A stretch of 5,204 bases of DNA from Spirochaetaceae bacterium. GTDB taxonomy: Bacteria > Spirochaetota > Spirochaetia > Treponematales > Breznakiellaceae. The position numbers and the translations under genes are program-made. The stretch covers positions 1 to 5,204 of the forward strand of contig JAITKQ010000147.1 of assembly GCA_031278295.1 (NCBI GenBank), read 5' to 3'. Positions 1 to 5,204 of this stretch are shown here, one piece after another (the first letter of the stretch is position 1; each line of letters begins with the position of its first letter). The notes beneath the pieces were generated by a model. That model saw only the letters and a list, made by a program, of their open reading frames with translations, did not search any database and had not been told where the DNA came from.

Positions 1-1793
1 TCCTCGTCCATGTTGACGCCGGAAACGGACTGCCTCATGTCGTAAAGCTGCTTCATGATCTGCGACTGGGTTTCCAGCGCGCGGCCTGACTGTTCGCCCA
101 AAAGCCCGATCCGGCCTACGCTGTCCGCAAAGTAGTCGTCAAAGGTGCCGAGCCGCCCGACCATTACCACCGTGTTCCGTATCGCCGCGATGGCAAGCGC
201 CGCCTCCCCATTGCCCGGATTCGCGGCCCGCCCGTTCTCGCCGTAGCCTGAAGCGACGGAAGCCGTCTCGCGCAGCAGAACCGGGTTTACCTCGATCCAG
301 CCTGAGGGGTGGGCAACGGGCGCGGTGGAGTGTTGATCGCCCCGGAAGGCCGCAACCGCATTCGGCGCACCCCAGTCGAACGCGCCGTCAGGCCCGGAAG
401 CCTGGAGCAGGCCCGCGTAGCCCTCCAGGAAGCGCCCGGAATCTTCGATATGCCGTATCACAAAGTCCGGATCGTCGCGGCTTTCGGTGACCGTGCCCCG
501 TAGCGAGAGCCGCCCCTCGCGGTTGAGCCGCGCCGTAAGGTCCGCGCCGGAATTGTTGATGCGGTTTACGATGTCGGCAACAGTGTCCTCGGCATAGTAT
601 GGAATCCGGGTAAGCGTTTCGCCCCCCGCCCCTGCCGGATCAAAGGCCGACAGCGTAATGGTTCCCTCAAGGCCCACCTGTGCCCGTTCATCGAGGGTAT
701 TTGCGCCGTTAACGCGGTAAATATAAGTTGAATCATACTCTCCGTCCCCATCGCGGTCGTAATTTCCGTCCACATTCGTAACAAAATGATGTTCACTAAA
801 GAAATCAAGGCCGGTTCTGCCGTTTATGCCGTAGCCGGCGCGGTGATTCTCGTTCACCAGATCGACAAAATTCATCGCCAGGTTGTCCAGCGTCTGAATT
901 TCCCTTTCAACCGTGTCGTCGCGAAGCTCAAGCAGCGCGGAAAGGCTGCCCCGTCCCCGCGAAGGTTCGAAAATATCGCCCGTGTCGGCCCAGCTTATCC
1001 GCCCATAGCCCTCCGTATCGATGCCGCGCGTAATCTCAAACTGCCGCCCTATGCCGCCCTGTACAAGCACGAGACCGTCGGTATGCACCATGAATTCGTC
1101 GCTGTCCCTTCTGTCCACCGTTATCTCGATGATGGACGACAGCTTGTCCACCAGCAGGTCGCGGCGGTCAAACAGGTCGTTGGGACGGTCGCCCTGCGCC
1201 ATGATCTTCTGGATGTCGTTGTTGAGGCCTGAAATCTGGCGCGAAAGTTCGTTTACCCGCTCGACGGTGAGCATGATGTCCTCGTCCGCCATGTCCTGTA
1301 GGCCCTTGAGCCCCTGAAAGCGGTCGTGGATGCCGTCAACAAGGGTTTTGGCCCGTTCAAGTAGCGCGGTACGGGGCGCGGAATCGGCCGGATGGCGGGA
1401 AAGCTCCTGCCAGCCGTCCCAAAAGGCGTCCATCTTTGCGCGGAGGGAGTTGTCGCCCAACTCAAGGTACATCTGATCGAGCTGCCGTATGTACGGATCG
1501 CGCGTTTTCCAGTACCCCTCGCCGCCGGCCTGCGCGACAATCCGCCTGTCCAAGAGTTCGTCACGTATCCGCTCTATGCGGCTTACCGCTGTCCCCTGTC
1601 CAAGCTGGCCGGGACGTTCCTCCCGGTTGAGGCCGGGCAGAAAGATCGGTTCCATCTCGGCAAATTCAACGCGCTGCCGCGAGTAGCCTTCCGTCGAGGC
1701 GTTGGAAAGGTTGTGTCCTGTCGTTTGCAGCGCCTGTTCGTGTACGCCGAGCGAGCGCTTTCCCAATTCGAGTCCGCTAAAAGTCGATGTCAT
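1..1793 (-). CDS. flgK: Flagellar hook-associated protein FlgK (HAP1), 3' end cut by window edge
   Basis: FlgK is the first hook-filament junction protein, exported through the flagellar type III apparatus and placed between hook and filament (periplasmic if this is a spirochaete). I read the frame from 1793 to base 1 and found no stop: 597 codons plus two bases. Residues about 5-45 carry the flagellar rod-type N-terminal motif (GLELGKRSLGVHEQALQTTG, then HNLSNASTEGYSRQRVEF). The last visible residues, SVSGVNMDE, match the start of the conserved FlgK C-terminal motif, so probably only some 25-35 codons are missing. The middle holds an acidic stretch at residues 343-356 with an EF-hand-like DRDGDGEYD. 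The start is the ATG at 1791-1793, preceded by GGAGGA at 1798-1803. flgN lies 14 bases upstream, so the two are probably co-transcribed. Base composition is clearly GC-rich, which creates several long antisense open frames that I take as shadows. Confidence 0.95.
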   Translation of the reverse strand, partial: MTSTFSGLELGKRSLGVHEQALQTTGHNLSNASTEGYSRQRVEFAEMEPIFLPGLNREERPGQLGQGTAVSRIERIRDELLDRRIVAQAGGEGYWKTRDPYIRQLDQMYLELGDNSLRAKMDAFWDGWQELSRHPADSAPRTALLERAKTLVDGIHDRFQGLKGLQDMADEDIMLTVERVNELSRQISGLNNDIQKIMAQGDRPNDLFDRRDLLVDKLSSIIEITVDRRDSDEFMVHTDGLVLVQGGIGRQFEITRGIDTEGYGRISWADTGDIFEPSRGRGSLSALLELRDDTVEREIQTLDNLAMNFVDLVNENHRAGYGINGRTGLDFFSEHHFVTNVDGNYDRDGDGEYDSTYIYRVNGANTLDERAQVGLEGTITLSAFDPAGAGGETLTRIPYYAEDTVADIVNRINNSGADLTARLNREGRLSLRGTVTESRDDPDFVIRHIEDSGRFLEGYAGLLQASGPDGAFDWGAPNAVAAFRGDQHSTAPVAHPSGWIEVNPVLLRETASVASGYGENGRAANPGNGEAALAIAAIRNTVVMVGRLGTFDDYFADSVGRIGLLGEQSGRALETQSQIMKQLYDMRQSVSGVNMDE

Positions 1794-1807
1794 AAGTTCC
1801 TCCGCCG

Positions 1808-2281
1808 CTAAAAGCGTCTGTCCAGCACGATGCCGCCGAGTCCGGCGCTCTGTTCCACGCCCGATCTGCCGTAAATCTTGCCCCGCTTTTCCGGAAAGGC
1901 CGCCTCGATCAGGCCGGAAACAATGGCGCGCGCCTCGCCGAGGTAGGAAGCAAGCGCCGCCGCCGAGAAACTTACGCGGGCCGTTTCCAGCCGTATTTGA
2001 CGGTACAGGCCGCACAGAATCTGCCGCTCCTTGTCAGGGAAACGTCCCGCAAACCCATAGAAGTCTCTCCATGTCACGCCCGGCATCAGCGCAAGGCGTT
2101 CCCCCTCAAGCTCCTCCACCCGCGTCCGAATCTGGTTTACCGCCTCGATGGAAGCGTCAAAATCCACCCAATCCCTGCGCTTTACAGCTTCGGCGACAAG
2201 GGTCTGTACCTCACCCGCCTCGGCAAGCGCCAGAAGCTCGGCGTTCAATACCGCCTCGCACCTCTCAAATTCAACAGCCAT
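1808..2281 (-). CDS. flgN: FlgN-like flagellar export chaperone
   Basis: This is a 157-residue soluble protein predicted to be almost entirely helical, with no signal peptide, membrane segment or cysteine cluster. An amphipathic helix region around residues 20-65 (VAEAVKRRDWVDFDASIEAV, then NQIRTRVEELEGER) has the charged heptad character of FlgN. The tail is Gly-rich and ends in LDRRF. FlgN proteins are cytosolic chaperones of about 140-160 residues that bind the C-termini of FlgK and FlgL and deliver them to the export gate. Sequence similarity in this family is weak. The assignment therefore rests mainly on size, helicity and position directly upstream of flgK. The ATG start has an AAGGAAG ribosome site at 2288-2294, and the gene ends in TAG 14 bases before flgK. 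A flagellar sigma-28-like promoter lies just upstream. An unrelated small flagellar protein is the main alternative. Confidence 0.7.
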   Translation of the reverse strand: MAVEFERCEAVLNAELLALAEAGEVQTLVAEAVKRRDWVDFDASIEAVNQIRTRVEELEGERLALMPGVTWRDFYGFAGRFPDKERQILCGLYRQIRLETARVSFSAAALASYLGEARAIVSGLIEAAFPEKRGKIYGRSGVEQSAGLGGIVLDRRF

Positions 2282-2302
2282 ATATTTCTTCCTTGACTTT
2301 AA

Positions 2303-2329
2303 TTATCGGAATTTTAGCCCGGCTCTTGA
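2303..2329 (-). promoter_or_regulatory. Putative sigma-28 (FliA/SigD) flagellar promoter for flgN-flgK
   Basis: On the minus strand a TCAA (2326-2329) is followed after exactly 15 bases by TCCGATAA (2303-2310). The flagellar sigma-28 consensus is TAAA-N15-GCCGATAA, so the match is 3 of 4 and 7 of 8 with ideal spacing. The expected transcription start near 2296 would leave a short leader of about 15 bases containing just the ribosome site of flgN. FlgN and FlgK are commonly sigma-28-dependent late or middle flagellar genes, so the function agrees with the location. Confidence 0.6.
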
Positions 2330-2432
2330 CCCGCCATACGGCCCGCAACCCGGCAGGATTCCACCCTCCCAGTTACGAGTATGCGGTTTAAGGTTTTTAC
2401 GGGCAGCGGCAAAAACGGCAAGGAACCGTGCG

Positions 2433-2465
2433 GAAATAACATGAGCGTTCAGGTCATGTTATTTC
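2433..2465. repeat. Perfect 12-bp inverted repeat (dyad) in the divergent intergenic region
   Basis: GAAATAACATGA (2433-2444) and TCATGTTATTTC (2454-2465) are exact reverse complements around a 9-base spacer. Neither side is followed by a T-run, so it is not an ordinary intrinsic terminator on either strand. It lies about 60 bases upstream of the rubrerythrin -35 box and over 100 bases upstream of the flagellar promoter. That position would suit an operator or a structural part of a repeat element or RNA. Function unknown. Confidence 0.75.
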
Positions 2466-2477
2466 TTGATTCGCAGT

Positions 2478-2492
2478 GGGGTCTAATACCCC
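2478..2492. repeat. Small GGGGT/ACCCC hairpin, possible part of a dispersed intergenic repeat
   Basis: GGGGT (2478-2482) and ACCCC (2488-2492) pair around the loop CTAAT. They lie in a GC-rich stretch immediately next to the 12-bp dyad. Hairpins of the form GGGGTnTAATACCCC recur as intergenic palindromes in several bacterial genomes as I remember them. That recollection suggests, but does not prove, a multi-copy element here. Confidence 0.45.
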
Positions 2493-2523
2493 GCAAGCGG
2501 CAAGCGCAAACATTAAAAAATAC

Positions 2524-2552
2524 TTGACTCTAACGCTAATAAGAATTATTAT
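2524..2552 (+). promoter_or_regulatory. Strong sigma-70-type promoter of the rubrerythrin gene
   Basis: TTGACT (2524-2529) is spaced 17 bases from TATTAT (2547-2552), a near-consensus housekeeping promoter. An A-rich run (2515-2522) directly upstream of the -35 resembles an UP element. Transcription should start near 2559-2560, giving a leader of about 56 bases. The -10 hexamer lies inside a TTA repeat, so identical hexamers also occur 3 and 6 bases further on, but only the first has optimal spacing. Confidence 0.8.
2537..2551. promoter_or_regulatory. PerR-box-like operator overlapping the rubrerythrin promoter
   Basis: TAATAAGAATTATTA is a perfect 6-3-6 inverted repeat. Against the PerR consensus TTATAATnATTATAA it matches 11 of 14 defined positions. 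It covers the distal spacer and most of the -10 box, where a bound repressor would block RNA polymerase. PerR is the Fur-family peroxide sensor and commonly represses rubrerythrin genes in anaerobes. Another Fur-family regulator is possible, and AT-rich promoters can produce such dyads by chance. Confidence 0.5.
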
Positions 2553-2560
2553 TATTATTA
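2546..2560 (+). repeat. (TTA)5 microsatellite across the -10 box
   Basis: Five tandem TTA units run through the -10 hexamer to the predicted transcription start. They also supply the right arm of the PerR-like dyad. A change in unit number would alter the distance from the -10 to the leader but keep the 17-base promoter spacing. Confidence 0.85.
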
Positions 2561-2564
2561 ACAG

Positions 2565-2591
2565 CTGTAGGGAAACATGTTTTCCTGACAG
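2565..2591 (+). promoter_or_regulatory. 5'-leader hairpin of the rubrerythrin mRNA
   Basis: GGAAA (2571-2575) pairs with TTTCC (2581-2585) around CATGT. CTGT (2565-2568) pairs with ACAG (2588-2591) across a small internal loop. The structure would sit a few bases from the predicted 5' end of the transcript and ends 13 bases before the AGGAGG ribosome site, leaving that site free. An mRNA-stabilising role is the simplest reading. The stem is short, so its stability is uncertain. Confidence 0.4.
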
Positions 2592-2615
2592 TAATAATTT
2601 TAACAGGAGGCTTAT

Positions 2616-3164
2616 ATGGCTAATCTAAAAGGCAGCAAGACCGAAAAAAATCTACAGGCGGCTTTTGCCGGGGAATCACAGGCAAGGAACAAATATTTTT
2701 ACTTTGCATCAAGGGCAAAAGAGGAGGGCTACTCCCGCATTGCCCAAATTTTTGAAGAGACCGGAAAGAACGAGTACGAACACGCGAAAATCTGGTTCAA
2801 GTATCTGGGGGGAATCGGCAGCACCGCCGACAACCTTAAGGCCGCGTCCGCGGGTGAAAACTATGAGTGGTCGGATATGTATGTTAGTTTTGCGAATACC
2901 GCCAGGGAAGAGGGCTTTAACGATGTCGCGGAACATTTTGAGCAGATCGGCGCTATCGAAAAACAGCATGAGGCCCGCTATCTAAAACTGTTGGAAGACA
3001 TGGGCAAACAGGGGAAAGGCAAGGCTGATAATTTTTCCGCGTGGCAGTGTGTTAATTGCGGAAACGTGATCAACGCCAAAGCCGCTCCCAACAAATGTCC
3101 TGTCTGCTCTTATGCGGATATTCCATGGTCCGGAACAAACGCATACATCACAATGGAAGTGTAA
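2616..3164 (+). CDS. rbr: Rubrerythrin (non-haem di-iron peroxidase)
   Basis: Rubrerythrin is a cytosolic enzyme of anaerobes that reduces hydrogen peroxide to water with electrons from rubredoxin or a similar donor. The protein has 182 residues, close to the usual length of about 190. The N-terminal four-helix ferritin-like domain (residues about 5-130) carries every expected di-iron ligand: E20, E53 and H56 in KNEYEHAK, E81 and E84 in GENYEW, and E115 and H118 in IEKQHE. The C-terminal rubredoxin-like domain has C145-x2-C148 and C161-x2-C164 (WQCVNCG and KCPVCS) for a single FeS4 iron. The ATG is preceded by a perfect AGGAGG at 2605-2610 with 5-base spacing. The gene stands alone between its own promoter with a PerR-like operator and a strong terminator, so it is monocistronic and probably peroxide-inducible. 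It is visibly less GC-rich than the flagellar genes. Confidence 0.97.
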   Translation: MANLKGSKTEKNLQAAFAGESQARNKYFYFASRAKEEGYSRIAQIFEETGKNEYEHAKIWFKYLGGIGSTADNLKAASAGENYEWSDMYVSFANTAREEGFNDVAEHFEQIGAIEKQHEARYLKLLEDMGKQGKGKADNFSAWQCVNCGNVINAKAAPNKCPVCSYADIPWSGTNAYITMEV

Positions 3165-3196
3165 AACTACCGCTTAAACTACGGTGTACACCACGT

Positions 3197-3235
3197 AAAG
3201 TCCGGCTATCGTATGATAGCCGGACTTTTGTTTTT
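3197..3235 (+). terminator. Intrinsic terminator of the rubrerythrin gene
   Basis: A perfect 14-bp stem (AAAGTCCGGCTATC at 3197-3210 with GATAGCCGGACTTT at 3215-3228) closes a GTAT loop and runs into TTTTGTTTTT (3226-3235). It begins 32 bases after the rubrerythrin stop. No comparable T-run follows on the minus strand, so it acts rightward. Confidence 0.95.
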
Positions 3236-3253
3236 AGAACGCGGGCGGAGGAT

Positions 3254-3296
3254 AAAAAAAGCCATCGCCCGCTTGGTTGGAGTGGCGGACGATGGC
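3254..3296 (-). terminator. Intrinsic terminator of the fdhF-ferredoxin operon
   Basis: On the minus strand GCCATCGTCCGC (3285-3296) pairs with GCGGGCGATGGC (3261-3272), 12 bp with one G-T wobble, around a 12-base loop. Seven Ts follow (3254-3260). It lies 31 bases past the ferredoxin stop and faces the rubrerythrin terminator, so the two convergent units are insulated from each other. Confidence 0.92.
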
Positions 3297-3327
3297 ATAG
3301 AAAATAAAGGAGCTTTTTTATGAAAGC

Positions 3328-3843
3328 TTATAAACTACCTTCCAGTGCGCTACGGCGTTTTTTCGCAAGGCTGTCCGCAAAGTCATCTTCCGTTACCAGG
3401 CTGAGAGCCTCGGTCGGACACACCCTGACGCAGGACGGCTTGTCGGCAACGCCGACGCAAAGATCGCATTTGTTGGCGACCTTTTTTGCCGTGCCGTCGT
3501 TAGCGACCTCCGCCGTTTCGACAATCTCTACCGCGCCGAAGGGACACGCTATAACACAGTTCTTACATCCTATACATTTTTTCGTGTCTATGTAAACTAT
3601 GTTGTCCTTGATACTGATCGCGCCGGACGTACAGGCCTGTTTACAGGCGGGATTCTCGCAGTGCCGGCACTGCACGGGCGCGCTCAACCTAGCCGTTTTT
3701 ACCATGAAAAGACGCGGGTTGAACGTATAGCTGTCCGGATCAATTTCAAAAATACGCTTGCCTTCGTGGGCTACCACACAGGCAATCATACAGGTTCTAC
3801 ACCCTATACAGCGTAGCGGAGTCGCTTTTACAAACTGATTCAT
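3328..3843 (-). CDS. hydN: Four-cluster ferredoxin-like electron-transfer protein (HydN/HycB type)
   Basis: This is a 171-residue soluble iron-sulfur protein with 16 cysteines arranged for four [4Fe-4S] clusters: C12-C15-C18-C22, C59-C62-C67-C71, C90-C93-C96-C100 and C126-C129-C138-C142. This layout and length are those of the HydN/HycB/FdhB-like family, which carry electrons between a molybdopterin enzyme and a partner such as a hydrogenase. There is no signal peptide or membrane anchor, so it is cytosolic. Its start overlaps the stop of fdhF in an ATGA (3840-3843), with a GAGGG-type ribosome site at 3851-3856, so translation is coupled. It therefore probably accepts electrons from, or delivers them to, the formate dehydrogenase. 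HydN and HycB cannot be separated reliably by eye, so the symbol is tentative. The gene is complete and is the last of its operon, with a terminator following. Confidence 0.88.
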   Translation of the reverse strand: MNQFVKATPLRCIGCRTCMIACVVAHEGKRIFEIDPDSYTFNPRLFMVKTARLSAPVQCRHCENPACKQACTSGAISIKDNIVYIDTKKCIGCKNCVIACPFGAVEIVETAEVANDGTAKKVANKCDLCVGVADKPSCVRVCPTEALSLVTEDDFADSLAKKRRSALEGSL

Positions 3844-5204
3844 GCTGATACCCCCTCTTTCTCGATGTGCATACGTTTCCGTATATCCGCATAGCGCCGC
3901 TTAACTTCTTCTTCGGCCCACTTTTGGTCGGGAATCTTTTCGATACGGGCGGCGCAGTACTTGTACTCCGGCGTCCGGCTTGTCGGATCCAGCGACGAGA
4001 TTGTCAGCTCGTTGCAGGCGCCTATCCACCACTGGTAGGTCATGTAAACGGCGCCCGTTTTGACGCGCTCCGTCGGCTTGGCGCGGGCGTAAACAGCGCC
4101 GCGTTTGGAGAGCACCTTTACGATGTCGCCCTCTTTTACGTCAAGCTGTCCCGCATCTTCCGGGGACATTTCCACCCAACCCGGCTCGTCTTCAAGGTTG
4201 CGGAGAAGCCGACAGTTACCCGTCATGGTGCGGACGGAATAGTGGCCTACCTCGCGAACCGTGCAGAGTGTCAGCGGGTACTCACTGTTCTCAACCTCTG
4301 TTGGCGGATGGTACGGCGACGTTTTTAGGATACCGATACCGTCCGGCGTCGCGAACTTGCCTCCCGCGTGAAGGAACATCGTGCCCTTGTCTTCCGGGCC
4401 CTTGTCCCAGCAAGGCCACTGGACGCTGCCCAGCCGCTCTATCTTTTCGTAGGTGGCCCCTGTAAATTTTGGACAGAGGTTTATCATCTCGTTCCAGATT
4501 TCTTCCGTGTTGTTGTACCGCATCTTGTAACCCATAGCGGTAGCGATAAGGCAGGTGATTTCCCAGTCCGTCTTGATGTTCCCGACAGGTTCCAGCACCT
4601 TGCGTACCCGCTGGAAGCCGCGGTCCGAACTCGTGTAAACGCCTTCATGCTCGCCCCAGGCTGTGGCCGGCAGTATAGCGTCCGCGTGTTCACAGGTTTT
4701 GTTCCAGAAAATGTCCTGAACCACGACAAAGTCTATCATGTCAAGCGATTCGCGGATCTCTTCGAGGTCGGGATCGCTCTGGCAGGGGTCCTCACCGGTG
4801 ATGTAGTACGCGTGGAGGCGCTTTGCCGGATCGCTTTGATGCTGGACGAATTCGGGCACACGGGTAAGCTGGATTCCAACCTTGTCGTCAAGTTTGACGC
4901 CCCAGTCCTTCTCGAATTTCCCCCTGATTTCCGGGTCGGTAACACTCTGATAGCCGGGGTACACGTCCGGGAGATCGCCCATGTCGCAGGTACCCTGAAC
5001 ATTGTTCTGTCCGCGCACAGGCCCCGTGCCGCAGGCATAATGCCCAAAGTTGCCGGTAAGCATCGCTATGCTACAAAGACACTTTACCGCCTCGACACCC
5101 TGAGAGAACTGGGTTATGCCCATGCCCCACAGTATAACGGAATGTTTGGAGCTTGCGTACTTCCGCGCGGTAAAGCGTATGTCGTCCGCGGAAAGCCCTG
5201 TGAT
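3840..5204 (-). CDS. fdhF: Formate dehydrogenase H, molybdopterin catalytic subunit (5' part outside window)
   Basis: This enzyme interconverts formate and CO2 at a bis-MGD molybdenum or tungsten centre in the cytosol, in fermentation or in the first step of acetogenesis. The frame is open to the right edge: 454 codons and the stop TGA are visible, and the ATG at 5123 is internal, since family-like sequence (RFTARKYASSKHSVILWGMG) continues upstream of it. It resembles E. coli FdhF throughout. RGQNNVQG (4992-5015) holds the counterpart of catalytic Arg333. GEDP lies at 4785-4796 and the ADAILPATAWGEHEGVYT region follows it. The C-terminal cofactor-binding domain includes REVGHYSVRTMTGNC (4212-4256) and MTYQWWIGACNEL (4005-4043). 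The N-terminal [4Fe-4S] site and the selenocysteine or cysteine ligand (residue 140 in E. coli) lie outside, so the Sec/Cys type cannot be told. It is translationally coupled to the downstream ferredoxin gene. Confidence 0.95.
   Translation of the reverse strand: MTGLSADDIRFTARKYASSKHSVILWGMGITQFSQGVEAVKCLCSIAMLTGNFGHYACGTGPVRGQNNVQGTCDMGDLPDVYPGYQSVTDPEIRGKFEKDWGVKLDDKVGIQLTRVPEFVQHQSDPAKRLHAYYITGEDPCQSDPDLEEIRESLDMIDFVVVQDIFWNKTCEHADAILPATAWGEHEGVYTSSDRGFQRVRKVLEPVGNIKTDWEITCLIATAMGYKMRYNNTEEIWNEMINLCPKFTGATYEKIERLGSVQWPCWDKGPEDKGTMFLHAGGKFATPDGIGILKTSPYHPPTEVENSEYPLTLCTVREVGHYSVRTMTGNCRLLRNLEDEPGWVEMSPEDAGQLDVKEGDIVKVLSKRGAVYARAKPTERVKTGAVYMTYQWWIGACNELTISSLDPTSRTPEYKYCAARIEKIPDQKWAEEEVKRRYADIRKRMHIEKEGVSA

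Larger units (their letters stand above)
2282..2615. other. Divergent intergenic region between flgN and rubrerythrin
   Basis: This 334-base stretch holds no convincing gene. From left to right it contains the flgN ribosome site and sigma-28-like promoter (2288-2329), then a GC-rich unassigned part (2330-2430) with a weak GTTTTT/AAAAAC inverted repeat (2393-2398 and 2411-2416). Next come a perfect 12-bp dyad (2433-2465) and a GGGGT/ACCCC hairpin (2478-2492). The composition then shifts abruptly to AT-rich sequence carrying the rubrerythrin promoter, a PerR-like operator and the leader (2512-2615). The section from about 2330 to 2510 is not explained by either promoter and could be a dispersed intergenic repeat or a small RNA. 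I cannot tell which from one copy. Confidence 0.7.

Noticed and set aside
786..1232. 148-residue plus-strand open frame antisense to flgK
   Set aside because: It lies wholly within the intact flgK frame, has no recognisable domain, and antisense frames stay open easily in GC-rich genes. The minus-strand reading gives conserved FlgK sequence throughout.
1702..2391. 229-residue plus-strand open frame across flgN
   Set aside because: The translation is Pro/Arg/Ser-rich low-complexity sequence typical of a shadow frame, and it runs across the coherent flgN-flgK junction on the other strand.
2433..2465. The 12-bp dyad as a transcription terminator
   Set aside because: No T-run follows on either strand, and no gene ends nearby. 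Both flanking genes point away from it.
2441..2527. 28-codon plus-strand frame starting at the ATG in the 12-bp dyad
   Set aside because: It has no proper ribosome site, consists largely of palindromic repeat sequence, and ends inside the -35 box of the rubrerythrin promoter.
2546..2560. The TTA tract as a phase-variation switch of promoter spacing
   Set aside because: Adding or losing a unit leaves the -35 to first -10 distance at 17 bases, so it would not switch the promoter on or off. Only a tuning effect remains possible.
3320..3595. 91-residue plus-strand frame antisense to the ferredoxin gene, with an AAAGGAG ribosome-like site before its ATG
   Set aside because: The start signal looks good, but the frame overlaps a gene with 16 correctly spaced cysteines, no promoter is visible, and the rubrerythrin terminator lies just upstream. 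The product has no recognisable features, so I treat it as coincidental.
3840..5123. fdhF starting at the ATG at 5123
   Set aside because: The frame stays open to the window edge, and the 27 upstream codons read as typical FdhF sequence leading into the conserved GMGITQFSQG segment, so this Met is internal.

Overview
The window looks like a piece of a spirochaete chromosome, most likely a treponeme. The evidence is a FlgK that carries an acidic Asp/Gly-rich segment of the kind I associate with treponemal FlgK, next to an E. coli FdhF-type formate dehydrogenase and a rubrerythrin. That mix fits a motile, strictly anaerobic, formate-metabolising spirochaete such as a gut Treponema. The assignment is inference from gene content, not from a database match. 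No undescribed system stands out. The genes belong to known families, and the most interesting signals are regulatory.

Left part (1-2329, minus strand): a flagellar operon fragment. A sigma-28-like promoter (2303-2329) precedes a small flgN-type export chaperone gene (1808-2281). After a 14-base gap comes flgK, the first hook-filament junction protein, which runs off the left edge with only its last few tens of codons missing. FlgN normally escorts FlgK and FlgL to the export apparatus, so chaperone and client are co-transcribed.

Middle (2282-2615): a 334-base divergent intergenic region. Besides the flagellar promoter it holds a perfect 12-bp dyad, a GGGGT/ACCCC hairpin, and a strong sigma-70-type promoter for the rightward rubrerythrin gene. 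That promoter is overlapped by a PerR-box-like inverted repeat and a (TTA)5 tract and is followed by a 5'-leader hairpin.

Right part: rubrerythrin (2616-3164, plus) ends in a textbook intrinsic terminator. It converges on a leftward operon with its own terminator. That operon is fdhF (C-terminal two thirds, 3840 to the right edge) and a four-cluster ferredoxin-like gene of the HydN/HycB type (3328-3843), overlapping in an ATGA. Together they encode the catalytic subunit of a formate dehydrogenase H and a likely electron-transfer partner. Rubrerythrin is a peroxide-scavenging enzyme of anaerobes and could help protect such oxygen-sensitive enzymes, though the two units are transcribed separately.
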